Below, piece after piece: positions 41,072 through 55,467 of a DNA stretch of 64,000 bases; the stretch's first letter is position 1, and the number at the start of each line of letters is the position of its first letter. Origin of the DNA: Ensifer adhaerens. Its GTDB lineage: Bacteria; Pseudomonadota; Alphaproteobacteria; Rhizobiales; Rhizobiaceae. The notes beneath the pieces were generated by a model, which saw nothing but the letters and a program-made list of their open reading frames with translations, made no database searches and had not been told where the DNA came from. The stretch spans positions 1 to 64,000 of the forward strand of contig NZ_LGAP01000008.1 of the NCBI RefSeq assembly GCF_001270265.1. The letters run 5' to 3'. The position numbers and the translations under genes were made by a program.

Positions 41072-41560
41072 TCAGGCATCGGCAGGGCGGTCCTTGGGAT
41101 CGAACTGGATGATCGTCTGCCAGGTGGCTGTCAGCGCCGGCTTGCGCTCGCCCTCGATTTCGACGGTGACATCATAGGTGATCATCAGCATGCTGCTGCC
41201 GCGGAAGCGCGCATCTGCCATGGTGAAGTGTCCGCGCACGCGGGCGCCGCTCTTTACCGGGGCGATGAAGCGCACCTTCTCGAACCCGTAATTGATGCCC
41301 ATCGTCTGTTCGCGGATCTTCGGCAGGCAGCTGTAGTTCATCGCCGACAGCAGCGACAGCGACAGGAAGCCATGGGCGATCGTGCCGCCGAACGGCGTTT
41401 CGGCGGCGGCGCGCACCGGGTCGACATGGATATACTGATAGTCGCCGGTTGCCTCGGCGAACTTGTCGATCGTTTCCTGCGTGACCGAGATCCAGTCGGA
41501 GACGCCGATCTCGGTGCCGACCAGCGGCCTGATTTCGGAAAGTGAAATATCCTTCAGCAT
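41072..41560 (-). CDS. MaoC family (R)-hydratase, NodN-like
   Basis: The 162-residue protein has a single hot-dog fold domain with the hydratase motif ATGDYQYIHVDPVRA (about residues 38-52), carrying the catalytic Asp and His, and FGGTIAHGFLSLSLL (about 57-71). It is close to NodN and to R-specific enoyl-CoA hydratases, which add water to trans-2-enoyl-CoA and may feed polyhydroxyalkanoate synthesis. It lies 75 bases downstream of glgX on the same strand, so read-through from the glycogen genes is possible. No nodulation genes are near, so the NodN likeness is only of family. Confidence 0.88.
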   Translation of the reverse strand: MLKDISLSEIRPLVGTEIGVSDWISVTQETIDKFAEATGDYQYIHVDPVRAAAETPFGGTIAHGFLSLSLLSAMNYSCLPKIREQTMGINYGFEKVRFIAPVKSGARVRGHFTMADARFRGSSMLMITYDVTVEIEGERKPALTATWQTIIQFDPKDRPADA

Positions 41561-41635
41561 ATGGCTGTCCTGAAAGTGGCCCCCCGACGAATCTATAGGA
41601 CGGTCGGGTGAGTTCTAGCAAGTGGTCGGAATAGT

Positions 41636-43600
41636 TCAGAAATTTTCGACGAAGAAGGAAACGGAGCGGGCAGGCACGAAGGTCGGCGGGGGCTTATCGA
41701 AAAGCGCATCCTGCCAGCGGCCGTCGAGGCTTTCGGGCAGATGGATCGGGTGCGGCGCGTGGCTGCGATTGACGACGACGGCAAGCCGCGTCGGCCGCTT
41801 TTTCTTGCCGTCTCGGGTGGCAAGCACCATCATCAGGTTGTCCGTTGCCGGATGTTCCCAATCCACCACCGCCATCGGGCGGCCATCGAGGCGCAGCCAT
41901 TCGACATCACCCTTGCCGGTGAAGAAGGCAGTCTCGCCGAAGACGCCGAAGCGCTTTCTCAGCGCTGAAAGCGCTGCCGCATGGGCGACCAGCGCCTCGT
42001 CCATCGCGCTCCAGTCGATCCAGGTGGTGTCATTATCCTGGCAATAGGCATTGTTGTTGCCGCGTTGCGTGCGCCCACCCTCGTCACCGGCGGTCAGCAT
42101 GATCGTGCCGCGGGAGGCAAACAGCGTGCCGAGCAAGGCCATGACATCATGCCGGCGCGCGGCCGTAATCTCGGGATCGGCCGTCGCGCCCTCGGCGCCG
42201 TTGTTCCACGAGTGGTTTTCGTTGTGGCCGTCGCGGTTTTCCTCGCCGTTCGCTTCGTTGTGCTTGCCGGCATAGGCAACGATGTCGGCAAGGGTAAAGC
42301 CGTCATGGGCGGCGATGAAGTTGACCGTTCGGGTACCGGCGTCGCCCCAGCGGGAGAACGTATCGGAAGAGCCCGCAAGAGCGGTCGCAAGCGCACCGAT
42401 CACATGCCGGTCGCCGCGCCAGTAGAGCCTGACGTCGTCGCGTGCCCGGTCGTTCCATTCGAGAAATGGAGCGGGAAAATTGCCGAGTTGGTAGCCGCCG
42501 GGGCCGACATCCCAGGGCTCGGCGATCAGCACGCGATCGGCAAGGACCGGATCGGCATGGATCGCCTCAAACAGGGGCGCGTCGCGATGGAAACCGCCCA
42601 TGTCACGGCCGAGGATCGAGGCAAGGTCGAAGCGGAAACCGTCGACGCCGGCCGCCTGTACGAAGTGGCGCAGGCTGTCGAAGATCAGCGTCTGGACGAC
42701 AGGATGGTCGCAGGCGATCGTGTTGCCGCAGCCGGTGTCGTTGATGAGGTCGCCCGGCCTCTCGGTGACGTGACGGTAATAGGCGAGGTTGTCGAGTCCC
42801 CGCATCGACAGCGTCGTGCCGAGCCGATCGCTTTCGCCGGAATGGTTGAAGACCAGATCGAGGATGACGCCGATGCCCGCCTTGCGCAGCGCCTCGACTG
42901 TCTGGCGCAATTCGCTAATCCCGCCGGGCACAAGCCGCGGATCAAGTGCCATGGGGGTGATCGGATTGTAACCCCAGCCATTGTTGAGCCCGAGCGGCGG
43001 CAGGTGACGCTCGTCGATCCAGGCGACGATCGGCATCAGTTCGACGGCGGAAACGCCAAGGCGCTGCAGATGATCGATGACGACAGGCTCGGCGAGCGCT
43101 GCGACCGTGCCGCGTTTTGCCTCCGGAATACCTTGATGCAGCATGGTGAAAGGTTTGACCGCGATCTCGTAGATGAGACCGCCCGCTCTAAAGATCGGCG
43201 GCTTCGGCTTGGCCGTCTTGACGTCGGTGACGATCGCCTTCGGCACGAGATCGGCGGTGTCCTCGCCGAAGATGGTCAACCTCGGATCGTGCCGGAACGG
43301 CCGGTCGAGTTCGATGGCGTAGGGATCGACGAGCAGTTTCGACGGATCGAACCAGAGGCCGTGATCGGGCGAATAGACGCCATCGGCGCGAAAACCGTAA
43401 CGGGTTCCCTTCGGCGCATCGGCAACCACCAGGCTGTGCACGTCGCCGTCGCGTACCATCGGCAGCTGGCGCAAGGCCTTGGCGCCCGCCTGGTCGAACA
43501 GGCAGAGGTCGATGCGTGCGGCATTGCGCGACCAGACGGCAAAGCGCGTGCCTTCCGGGGTTAACGTGGCGCCGAGGGGTGGCAGTCCGGCGGTCGGCAT
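41636..43600 (-). CDS. glgX: glycogen debranching enzyme
   Basis: The 654-residue GH13 enzyme contains an N-terminal CBM48 module (about 5-95), then the catalytic barrel. Its conserved regions are visible: VILDLVFNHSGE (about residues 246-257), DGFRFDLASILGRD with the nucleophile Asp (about 328-341), VLIAEPWDVG with the acid Glu (about 363-372) and NFIAAHDGFTLAD. It hydrolyses alpha-1,6 branches of phosphorylase-limited glycogen. A TTG three bases upstream could also start it. ATG 43600 is chosen. It closes the glg cluster, 71 bases after pgm. Confidence 0.95.
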   Translation of the reverse strand: MPTAGLPPLGATLTPEGTRFAVWSRNAARIDLCLFDQAGAKALRQLPMVRDGDVHSLVVADAPKGTRYGFRADGVYSPDHGLWFDPSKLLVDPYAIELDRPFRHDPRLTIFGEDTADLVPKAIVTDVKTAKPKPPIFRAGGLIYEIAVKPFTMLHQGIPEAKRGTVAALAEPVVIDHLQRLGVSAVELMPIVAWIDERHLPPLGLNNGWGYNPITPMALDPRLVPGGISELRQTVEALRKAGIGVILDLVFNHSGESDRLGTTLSMRGLDNLAYYRHVTERPGDLINDTGCGNTIACDHPVVQTLIFDSLRHFVQAAGVDGFRFDLASILGRDMGGFHRDAPLFEAIHADPVLADRVLIAEPWDVGPGGYQLGNFPAPFLEWNDRARDDVRLYWRGDRHVIGALATALAGSSDTFSRWGDAGTRTVNFIAAHDGFTLADIVAYAGKHNEANGEENRDGHNENHSWNNGAEGATADPEITAARRHDVMALLGTLFASRGTIMLTAGDEGGRTQRGNNNAYCQDNDTTWIDWSAMDEALVAHAAALSALRKRFGVFGETAFFTGKGDVEWLRLDGRPMAVVDWEHPATDNLMMVLATRDGKKKRPTRLAVVVNRSHAPHPIHLPESLDGRWQDALFDKPPPTFVPARSVSFFVENF

Positions 43601-43671
43601 CAATCAGGCACCCCTCGGTTTTCTTGCAGTGTCAGGTCTTCGAGCGCCCCCGATGAGGCGCTCCGGCTCCG

Positions 43672-45306
<1,635 letters not shown>

Positions 45307-46749
45307 TTAGCCTTTCCCGAGAAGACCGGAATATAGAGAGACGTAGCGCTCGGCACTTCTGGCCCAGGAAACGTCCGATTTCATGCCCTGGGTCTGCAGA
45401 CGCGCCCAGACTTTCGGTTCGTTGTATGCACGGAAGACGCGCCTGATCGCAAGACGCAACCCGTCGGCGTTGACCGGCGTGAACTGGAAGCCGGTCGCCA
45501 CCTTGGCAGACAGCCCGGCTTCGTTCGCGTCGATGATGGTGTCGGCAAGGCCGCCGGTGCGCGCGACCACTGGCACGCAGCCGTAGCGCAGGCCATAGAG
45601 CTGGGTCAGCCCGCAGGGCTCGAAGCGCGACGGAATGAGGATCGCGTCCGATCCGGCCTGCATCAGGTGCGACAGCGGTTCGTTGTAGCCGGTGACCATG
45701 CCGACATGGCCGCGATGGCGCGAGGCGGCGGCGAGAAGCGCGCCTTCGAGCGCCGTGTCGCCGGAGCCGAGAACGATGAGCTTGCCGCCCATCGCCACGA
45801 TCTCGTCGGTGACTTCGGCAAGCAGATCCATGCCCTTCTGCCAGGTCAGCCGGCTGATGACGCAGAAGATCGGGCCATTGCCCTGTTCCAGCCCGAAACG
45901 CTCTTCGAGCGCGCGCCGGTTGGCGGCGCGCTGCTTCAATGTCGTCGCGCTGAAATGCTGGGCGATCAGCGGGTCGCTCGCCGGATTCCAGACGTCGGCG
46001 TCGATGCCGTTGACGATGCCGACGAGGTCGGAAAGCCTGCTTTTGAGCAGGCCCTCGAGGCCCATGCCGAATTCCGGCGTCAGGATCTCCTGCGCATAGG
46101 ACGGGCTGACGGTGGTGATCGCGCTTGCCGTCTGAAGGCCGCCTTTGAGGAAGCCGACATCGCCGTAATATTCGACGAACTGCATCGAGAAGGCTTCGGG
46201 CGGAAGTGCCAGCTCGGCGAAGACCTCCGGCCCGAACTGCCCCTGGAAGGCGATGTTGTGGATCGTCATCACCGTCGGCGTCGAGGCGGCGCGGCCGAAA
46301 CGCATATAGACCGGCGTCAGCGCCGTCTGCCAGTCGTGCACATGAACGATATCGGGCTTCCAGCCGGACACGACATCGCCGGCGGCGATTTCGGCCGCGG
46401 CCAGAGACAGGGCCGCGAAGCGGCGGAAGTTGTCGACATAGTCGCGGCCGGTGGCGTCGACATAGGGGCCGCCGTCGCGCTCGTAGAGAACAGGCAGATC
46501 GAGCACCAGCAGATCGAGCCCGTCGACATCGGCTGCGAGAACCGAGGCCGGGCTTCCGAACAGGTCGGCAAAGCTGCCGACCTTCTTTTTCTTCTTCAGC
46601 TTCTGCAGCACCGCGGGATAGCCGGGCACCAAGGTGCGGGTACGGATACCGTGCGGCGACAGTGCTGCCGGCAGGGCGCCGACGACGTCGGCAAGCCCCC
46701 CGGTCTTGACCAGCGGATACACTTCTGACGCAACGGAGAGGATGTTCAT
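45307..46749 (-). CDS. glgA: glycogen synthase (ADP-glucose)
   Basis: The 480-residue GT5 enzyme starts [27 protein letters not shown], where Lys15 in KTGGL binds ADP-glucose, and has the E-x7-E region [23 protein letters not shown] (about 374-396). It extends alpha-1,4-glucan from ADP-glucose. The start at 46749 lies 11 bases after the glgC stop. Eighteen extra codons upstream would overlap glgC and are not used. Confidence 0.97.
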   Translation of the reverse strand: MNILSVASEVYPLVKTGGLADVVGALPAALSPHGIRTRTLVPGYPAVLQKLKKKKKVGSFADLFGSPASVLAADVDGLDLLVLDLPVLYERDGGPYVDATGRDYVDNFRRFAALSLAAAEIAAGDVVSGWKPDIVHVHDWQTALTPVYMRFGRAASTPTVMTIHNIAFQGQFGPEVFAELALPPEAFSMQFVEYYGDVGFLKGGLQTASAITTVSPSYAQEILTPEFGMGLEGLLKSRLSDLVGIVNGIDADVWNPASDPLIAQHFSATTLKQRAANRRALEERFGLEQGNGPIFCVISRLTWQKGMDLLAEVTDEIVAMGGKLIVLGSGDTALEGALLAAASRHRGHVGMVTGYNEPLSHLMQAGSDAILIPSRFEPCGLTQLYGLRYGCVPVVARTGGLADTIIDANEAGLSAKVATGFQFTPVNADGLRLAIRRVFRAYNEPKVWARLQTQGMKSDVSWARSAERYVSLYSGLLGKG

Positions 46750-46760
46750 CAGGGGCGGAC

Positions 46761-48023
46761 CTAAATTCCCAGCTTGTCGATCATCGTTTGGGTGATCAGG
46801 CAAACGCCGTTTTCCGAACGGCGGAAGCGCTTCGCATCCAGCTCCGGGTCTTCGCCGACGACGAGGCCCTCCGGAATGACCACGCGACTGTCGATCACCA
46901 CATTGCTGAGCAGCGCGTGGCGACCGATCTTCACATCGGGCAGGATGACGGCATTTTCCAGTCGGGAATACGAATTTACTCTGACACCGGTGAAAAGCAG
47001 GCTGCGATTGAGCGCAGCGCCTGAGATGATGCAGTCGCCCGATACGAGCGAGGAGGTGGCCGAGCCGCGACGGTTCTCGTCGTCATGCACGAATTTGGCC
47101 GGCGGCTTGATCTCGGCGAAGGTCCAGATCGGCCAAGTGCTGTCGTAGATGTCGAGCTCTGGCGTCACATGGGTCAGATCGATATTCGCCTGCCAATAGG
47201 CATCGATCGTGCCGACGTCGCGCCAATAGGCCTCGCGTTCGAAATCCGAGCGCACGCAGGACCGGTTGAAGCGATGGGCAACCGCCTTACCGTTCTCGAC
47301 GATATAGGGGATGATGTCCTTGCCGAAGTCGCGGCTCGATTTCGGATCGGCCGCGTCGCGCCGCAACAGATCCATCAGGAATTTGGTGTGGAAGACATAG
47401 ATGCCCATCGAGGCAAGGGCCATCTCGGGATTGCCGGGAATGCCCGGCGGGTCGGCCGGTTTTTCGACGAAGGCGATGATGCGGTCCTTGTCATCGACAT
47501 GCATGACGCCGAAGCCGGTTGCTTCCATGCGTGGCACTTCGAGGCAGCCGATGGTGACGTCGGCGCCGGAATCGACGTGCTGCTGCAGCATCAATTCGTA
47601 GTCCATCTTGTAGATGTGGTCGCCCGCCAGGATGACCATATATTCGACGCCGTGATCCTCGATGATGTCGATATTCTGGTAGACCGCGTCGGCGGTGCCT
47701 TCATACCATTGCGTTTCGGAGACGCGCTGGCTTGCCGGCAGAATGTCGAAGCTTTCGTTTCGTTCGGGGCGGAAGAAGTTCCAGCCGCGCTGCAGGTGGC
47801 GGATCAGCGAATGGGCCTTGTACTGCGTGGCGACGCCGATGCGGCGGATACCGGAGTTCAAGGCGTTCGAGAGTGCGAAGTCGATGATGCGGGCCTTGCC
47901 GCCGAAATAGACGGCCGGCTTTGCCCGTCGGTCGGTCAATTCCTTCAGGCGGCTGCCGCGGCCGCCTGCGAGAACATAGGCCATGGCATCACGGGCCAGA
48001 GGTTGCGTACGCTTTTCCACCAT
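46761..48023 (-). CDS. glgC: glucose-1-phosphate adenylyltransferase
   Basis: The 420-residue enzyme makes ADP-glucose from ATP and glucose-1-phosphate, the committed step of glycogen synthesis. Visible are the nucleotide-binding [24 protein letters not shown] (about residues 15-38), the catalytic [16 protein letters not shown] motif ([13 protein letters not shown], about 128-140), the sugar-binding FVEKP, and a left-handed beta-helix C-terminus. Rhizobial forms are allosterically activated by fructose-6-phosphate and pyruvate. It is separated from glgB by 222 bases holding a RIME-like repeat, so it probably has its own promoter. Confidence 0.97.
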   Translation of the reverse strand: MVEKRTQPLARDAMAYVLAGGRGSRLKELTDRRAKPAVYFGGKARIIDFALSNALNSGIRRIGVATQYKAHSLIRHLQRGWNFFRPERNESFDILPASQRVSETQWYEGTADAVYQNIDIIEDHGVEYMVILAGDHIYKMDYELMLQQHVDSGADVTIGCLEVPRMEATGFGVMHVDDKDRIIAFVEKPADPPGIPGNPEMALASMGIYVFHTKFLMDLLRRDAADPKSSRDFGKDIIPYIVENGKAVAHRFNRSCVRSDFEREAYWRDVGTIDAYWQANIDLTHVTPELDIYDSTWPIWTFAEIKPPAKFVHDDENRRGSATSSLVSGDCIISGAALNRSLLFTGVRVNSYSRLENAVILPDVKIGRHALLSNVVIDSRVVIPEGLVVGEDPELDAKRFRRSENGVCLITQTMIDKLGI

Positions 48024-48145
48024 TTGTCCTCCCCAAAATCATTGTCCTTCGGGATCGTCACGGCGACTTTCTGCGACGCCTTGCGGCCCTCGAAATTTCT
48101 TCTTGCGCTCCCGCCCCCCGGTTCATCCCGTCAGGCCGGAACATG

Positions 48146-48250
48146 CTAGCGTTTCCGATTTAAACGGAGTCGAAGAAACGCTCTATCTCTTTGTTTTTAC
48201 GCATTTCCTGACGGAAAACTGCTTCGCACTTTTCCTGGAAATGCTCTAAT
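48146..48250 (+). repeat. RIME-like repeat, family A, copy 3, between glgB and glgC
   Basis: About 105 bases aligned with copies at 23490 and 39556 (shared blocks CTCTATCTCTTTGTTTTTA, GCATTTCCTGACGGAAAA, CTTTTCCTGGAAATGCTCTA). Its right end contains the TAG stop of glgB (48246-48248). Confidence 0.92.
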
Positions 48251-50452
48251 CCTGCTCCAGCATCAACGTTGCCAAGGGCGGCAAGGTGATGGTGGCTGTT
48301 ATTGCTCCTGTCTGATCCTTTTGTGCCTGAACGGCGCCGCCGTTGCCCTTGCCGCTCCCTCCATAGATTTCCGCGTCGGTGTTCAAGATTTCCTTCCAAC
48401 GACCCGCAACCGGAAGCGGGATCGTGTAGTTTTCCCGATAGACGGGCGTGAAATTGGTGATGACGGCGACGAGCTTTTCACCCGGCGCCTTGCGCAGCCA
48501 GGCAAAGACCGAATTGTCCCGGTCGTCGGCGAGCAGCCATTCGAAGCCATCGCCCTCGCAGTCGCGCGCATGCAGCGCCGGCTTCGAACGATAGGTGCCG
48601 TTGAGATCGCGCACCAGCCGCCGCATGCCCTCGTGCAGGTGATATTCCAGCAGGTTCCAGTCGAGGGCGCGCTCCTCCGACCATTCGCGCCACTGCGCAA
48701 ACTCCTGTCCCATGAACAAGAGCTTCTTGCCGGGATAGCCCCACATGAAGCCGTAGTAGGCGCGCAGGTTGGCGAACTTCTGCCAGTCGTCGCCGGTCAT
48801 CTTGGCGATCAGCGAACCCTTGCCGTGCACGACCTCGTCGTGAGACAGCGGCAGCACGAAGTTTTCGCTGAAGGCGTAGAGCAGACCGAACGTCAGGTCA
48901 TTGTGGTGGTGGCGGCGGTGGATGGGCTCGCGCGACATGTACTGCAGCGTGTCGTGCATGAAGCCCATGTTCCACTTGAAGCCGAAGCCAAGGCCGCCGG
49001 CATGGACCGGGTGGGAAACCTTGGGCCAGGACGTCGATTCCTCGGCGATCGTCAGGATGCCCTTGTGGACCCCGTAGATTTCGGTGTTCATCGTCTGAAG
49101 GAAGCGGACCGCCTCCAGATTCTCGTTGCCGCCGTATTCGTTCGGCACCCATTCGCCGTGTTTGCGCGAATAGTCGAGATAGAGCATCGACGCGACGGCG
49201 TCGACGCGCAACCCGTCGACATGGAACTTCTCCGCCCAATAGAGCGCGTTGTTGACGAGGAAGGACAGCACTTCCTGGCGACCGAAATTGTAGATCGCCG
49301 TGTTCCAGTCGGGATGGAATCCCTGGCGCGGATCCTCGTGTTCATAGAGTGCCGTGCCGTCGAACCAGCGCAATCCGTGCTCGTCGGTCGGGAAATGCGC
49401 CGGGACCCAGTCGAGGATGACGCCGAGGCCAACCTTGTGGCAGCCGTTGACGAAACGCGCGAACCCTTCCGGTTCGCCGAAGCGTGCCGTCGGCGCATAG
49501 AGGCCCGTCGTCTGGTAGCCCCAGGAGGGGTCGTAGGGGAATTCGGAGATCGGCAGGAATTCGATATGGGTGAAGCCCATGTCGACGCAATAGGGGATCA
49601 GGCGGTCGGCAAGCTCGTCCCAGGACAGCATGTCGCCGTTGTCGCGGCGCTGCCACGACCCGGCATGCACCTCGTAGATCGAGATCGGCTGGCGGCGGGC
49701 GTCGGCCGATGCCCAGTGGGCGCGATGCGCCTCGTCTTCCCACACCTGCGCGATCTCAGGCGTCGTCACCGAGGCGGTGTTGGGCCGAAGCTCCGAGCGG
49801 CGGGCGAACGGGTCTGCCTTCAGCGGCAGCAGCGTGCCCTGGCGGTCGGGGGGTTTGTATTTGTAGGCAAGGGCCCCCCCACCCCCGGGGGGGAAGATCT
49901 CCCGGATGCCGGTGTCGGTGCGAAGGCGCATGACATGGCGACGCCCGTCCCAGTCATTGAACTGGCCGACGACGGAGACGCGCCGCGCGTTCGGAGCCCA
50001 GACGGCGAAATGGTAGCCTTGGGCGCCTTCGTGGTCGACCGGATGGGCGCCCATCTTGTCGAACAGCCGGAGATGCGAGCCCTCGCGGATGTAGTAATCG
50101 TCCATCGGCCCGAGCACGGGCCCGAAACTGTAGGGATCGACGACGACCCACTCGCCGCCGTCGTTGCGGGCGCGATAGCGCACCGGCTGCATCTTGCGCA
50201 GCGAGACCGGCCCCTCGAAGAAACCGGCGTCGTCGCGCCGCTCGAGGGCTCCGAGTTCCTTGCCCGCCAGCGTTTCCGCAACCACGTTGACGGCATCCGG
50301 CACGAAGCAGCGGGCGACGTAACCTTTCCCGGCTGGATGCACGCCGAGAACGGCAAAGGGATCGTCGTGCGTACCCGAGAGGATGGCCGCAATGGCCGGC
50401 GTTGACAGCAGGGCTGCGGCTGCGGGTTCCGGGTCCTTGCCGGCCGAAGGGG

Positions 50453-50456
<4 letters not shown>
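48246..50456 (-). CDS. glgB: 1,4-alpha-glucan branching enzyme
   Basis: The 736-residue GH13 enzyme contains two N-terminal beta-sandwich modules (about 25-120 and 140-240) and the catalytic barrel with DGLRVDAVASMLYLDYSR (nucleophile Asp), TIAEESTSWP (acid Glu) and LPLSHDEVVHGKGS. It makes alpha-1,6 branches in glycogen. Its ATG overlaps the TGA of glgP (ATGA), fixing the start at 50456. Residues 183-207 are unusual: a glycine/proline-rich stretch coded by runs of C and G (49847-49893) replaces the usual F-I-P-G-x-G-x-G-x-x-Y-K-Y-E. The stop lies in a RIME-like repeat. Confidence 0.96.
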
Positions 50457-52918
<2,462 letters not shown>

Positions 52919-53091
52919 CAGAACTGTCTTACCCTTTTGCGTTGGGAGGTCGCAGGCCGGAACCGACCGGGGATGGGGCAATTTATGCATCGATCCGAAG
53001 CGCTTGCAACAGCTCTTTTTAAAAGGATTAGAATTGCCTGAATAGAAGGGATTGCCCGACGCAGAGATGCGGCTTGGGTGGTCGCGAAAAC

Positions 53092-53123
53092 GAAAAATGC
53101 CGCCCGGCTGGACCGGGCGGCAT
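53092..53123 (-). terminator. rho-independent terminator of the TadG-like gene
   Basis: Perfect 11-base arms ATGCCGCCCGG (53097-53107) and CCGGGCGGCAT (53113-53123) with a 5-base loop. On the minus strand it is followed by TTTTCGTTTTCG. It lies 21 bases past the stop codon. Confidence 0.92.
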
Positions 53124-53144
53124 ATTGGCGCGCGCCTTTTTGGG

Positions 53145-54398
53145 TTACTTTGTCAGGCGGGTTGCCATGGCCGAAGCCTTCTCGCCGATCGCCTTGAAGG
53201 CCGCGATCAGGTCGGCAGCTTCTTCCGCCTGGAAGTAGTTGGCGGTGGTGGTCGCGCAGGACTTGAGCAATGCCTTGCCGCGATCGGGTGCCATGAAGGC
53301 GACGGTATAGACCTGAACGTTGTTCTTGCGCGCCGTATCGCACCACGTCAGCGTCGTTGTGTCGTCGCTCGTGTTGTTGTTGTCGCCGTCGGTCATGAAC
53401 ACGATGTACTTTGTCGGGACCTGACCGTTCTTGGCCTTGTGCGCGGTATTCTCGGCCGCGGCAGTAACCTTGTTGTATGCCGTCTTGAAGGCGTTGCCAG
53501 ATGCCGTGCCGCCGGTTGCAACCAGCGCGTTGACATAGGTCGCGGTTCCCGTCGTGCCCCAATCGAGATTGCCGGCCGTATCCTGCGCCGAGTTATAGGA
53601 AACGGCTGCCGTGCGGACATAGAGGTCCTTCGGGTCAGCGGTCTTCAACTGCGCAAGCAAATCCTTTACGGCAGCCTTCAATGCATCGATCTTGGTGACG
53701 TAGCAGGGGCTGGTCGCTGCCAGATTAGGGTACTTGCCCCAGTTTGATTCGGTATAGTTGGGGCACGAGCTTTTGGCTGTGTTTTTCGTGTTGGTCTTCC
53801 AGGCCATCGAACCGGAACGGTCGAGCACAAGATACATCGATAGCGCGTTCTTGGTTTCGGTTGCGCTTTCTGCGGTGGCTCGGGTTTCGAGCTGAGTCCA
53901 TTTCTGGCCGAGCAGTCGCGTCATCGCGTTGAACTCGATCGTATGCTTGTTGACGATCGAGACCTTGAAGGTCTTTCCGGTTGCGCCGTTGCTGCCCTCG
54001 ATGATGTCGACGGTCGCTTCGTCGGCAGGAGGCGCGTCGTCCGATGCCAGGTCTGCCGATGCTGACTTGAATGCCGCGTCGCCGGTGCCGCCGGATTCGC
54101 CCCAACCTTCACTAGCGCTGCCGGCCGACTGGGCCTTCAGGAAGTTCAAGGCGATCTCCTTGGCTTTCTCCGGCGTCTCCGGCGTCTTGGCGGCCAGCGC
54201 GGATGCTGCCGCAAGAGCCGCCGCGTCGGCGGCATCCTGCATCTGGTTCTTCATGGTCACCATGTTCGCCAGGTCGATGGCGACGCCACCGGCGGCAAGG
54301 ATCAATGGCGTTGCCAAGGCCGCCATCATGCCGAAATTGCCGCCACGGTCCTTCAGCATCGCCATGAAGGACCGGTTGATCGTGGATCGTTTTCCCAT
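53145..54398 (-). CDS. TadG-like pilus assembly protein with von Willebrand factor A domain
   Basis: The 417-residue protein has a TadE/TadG-type N-terminus: GGNFGMMAALATPLILAAGGVAIDLANM (about residues 19-46) is the single membrane helix, preceded by the basic segment and followed by QMQDAADAAALAAASALAA. The large outer part carries a vWA domain (about 185-415) with the MIDAS motif DRSGS (193-197) and MTDGDNNNTSDD. Four cysteines are present. TadG-type proteins belong to the Flp/tight-adherence secretion machinery, but no other tad gene is here, so it is an orphan. The start ATG at 54398 follows GCAGAG. A TTG further upstream is less likely. Confidence 0.87.
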   Translation of the reverse strand: MGKRSTINRSFMAMLKDRGGNFGMMAALATPLILAAGGVAIDLANMVTMKNQMQDAADAAALAAASALAAKTPETPEKAKEIALNFLKAQSAGSASEGWGESGGTGDAAFKSASADLASDDAPPADEATVDIIEGSNGATGKTFKVSIVNKHTIEFNAMTRLLGQKWTQLETRATAESATETKNALSMYLVLDRSGSMAWKTNTKNTAKSSCPNYTESNWGKYPNLAATSPCYVTKIDALKAAVKDLLAQLKTADPKDLYVRTAAVSYNSAQDTAGNLDWGTTGTATYVNALVATGGTASGNAFKTAYNKVTAAAENTAHKAKNGQVPTKYIVFMTDGDNNNTSDDTTTLTWCDTARKNNVQVYTVAFMAPDRGKALLKSCATTTANYFQAEEAADLIAAFKAIGEKASAMATRLTK

Positions 54399-54574
54399 CT
54401 CTGCACACCCCAAGGAACACGTTGCAAACTTGAGGGCGACATTAGCGGCGATGACTTACGATATCGTGCAGGTGATCGATTCAATTTTAGCGGAATGCAG
54501 GAAAACCAGTGCTTACAGCGGGTTCCGGCGACGCTGTGGTGTTTGAAAACGGGAATGCCATGTCTCAAATCGGG

Positions 54575-55453
54575 TCAGGTGACCGGAATGACGTCGACGG
54601 CCTGTTCGGTCTTCTGCCCGCCGTAGCTCTTCAGCACGCCGATGACAGGTGCGACGTCGCCGTAGTCGCGGCCGTGACCGACGACGATATGGTCCGTTCC
54701 GGCCGGGATATTGTTGGTCGGGTCGAGTTCAAGCCAACCCGCGGTAGTGCCGCACCAGATGCGAACCCAGGCGTGCATGGCGTCGGCCCCTTCCAGGCGC
54801 TCCTTGCCGGCGGGGGGGATTGTTCTTAAGAATCCACTAACATACCCGGCGGGGATGCCGAGGCTTCTGAGCGCCACGATCATCACATGGGTGAAATCCT
54901 GGCAGACGCCGCGCTTGAGCTGGAACGCCTCTCCCGGTGTGGTGTTCACCGTCGTCGCCTCGCTGTCGTAGACGAAGTCCCCGTGAATGCGTGCGCAGAT
55001 CGCCGTGGCGATCTGGCGGATCGTCATTCCGGGCGTGACCAAGGCTCGCGCGTAAGCCGCGATCTCCTGCACCTCTGCCAATAGCGGGCTCGGGCCGACG
55101 AAATGATGCGGTGCTTCCGGATCGACGGACCAGCAGGCGGCCAGCTCCGACGGCAAGCGCGACAGATCGGCCGAAAAGTCGGCGGTCAGCGGCAACGGCT
55201 CCACCTGCACGCGCGCCTGCATGCGGATCACAAGGTCGTCATGCGCGGAGCGAAACAGGATCGCGGTGAAGGGATTGGCGAAGAAATCGACGCTTTCGGA
55301 GCGTTCCGCCGGCATCGGGTGACAACTGAGCGAGCCGGCGACGAGCCGCTGCCGGCCGGGCAGCGTCGCCGGCATGACGCGCACCAGATGGCGCCCGCCG
55401 GAGACCGGCACTTCGTAGCCGTAGGTGATCTTGAGGCTGACATCATAGAGCAT
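54575..55453 (-). CDS. transglutaminase-like protein
   Basis: The 292-residue protein has a Bact_transglu_N module (about residues 1-90, MLYDVSLKITYGYEVPVSGGRHLVRV) and a transglutaminase core with the Cys-His-Asp triad Cys184 (KRGVCQDFTHV), His227 (DAMHAWVRIW) and Asp244 (LELDPTNN). No signal peptide is seen. It follows the ATP-grasp/alpha-E gene after 14 bases, so it is the third gene of the operon. In the predicted peptide-ligation systems, transglutaminase-fold members are thought to act as peptidases that cut or transfer the product. It may be the counterpart of the transglutaminase in the first gene. Confidence 0.9.
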   Translation of the reverse strand: MLYDVSLKITYGYEVPVSGGRHLVRVMPATLPGRQRLVAGSLSCHPMPAERSESVDFFANPFTAILFRSAHDDLVIRMQARVQVEPLPLTADFSADLSRLPSELAACWSVDPEAPHHFVGPSPLLAEVQEIAAYARALVTPGMTIRQIATAICARIHGDFVYDSEATTVNTTPGEAFQLKRGVCQDFTHVMIVALRSLGIPAGYVSGFLRTIPPAGKERLEGADAMHAWVRIWCGTTAGWLELDPTNNIPAGTDHIVVGHGRDYGDVAPVIGVLKSYGGQKTEQAVDVIPVT

Positions 55454-55467
55454 GTGCGTCCTGCCGA

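Noticed and set aside
41072-41560. Reading the MaoC-type gene as nodulation gene nodN
   Set aside because: There are no other nodulation genes or nod boxes in the window; NodN-like hydratases are widespread in non-symbiotic contexts.
48321-50405. Plus-strand frame of 694 codons opposite glgB
   Set aside because: A shadow of the GC-rich glgB gene, with no domain and no ribosome binding site.
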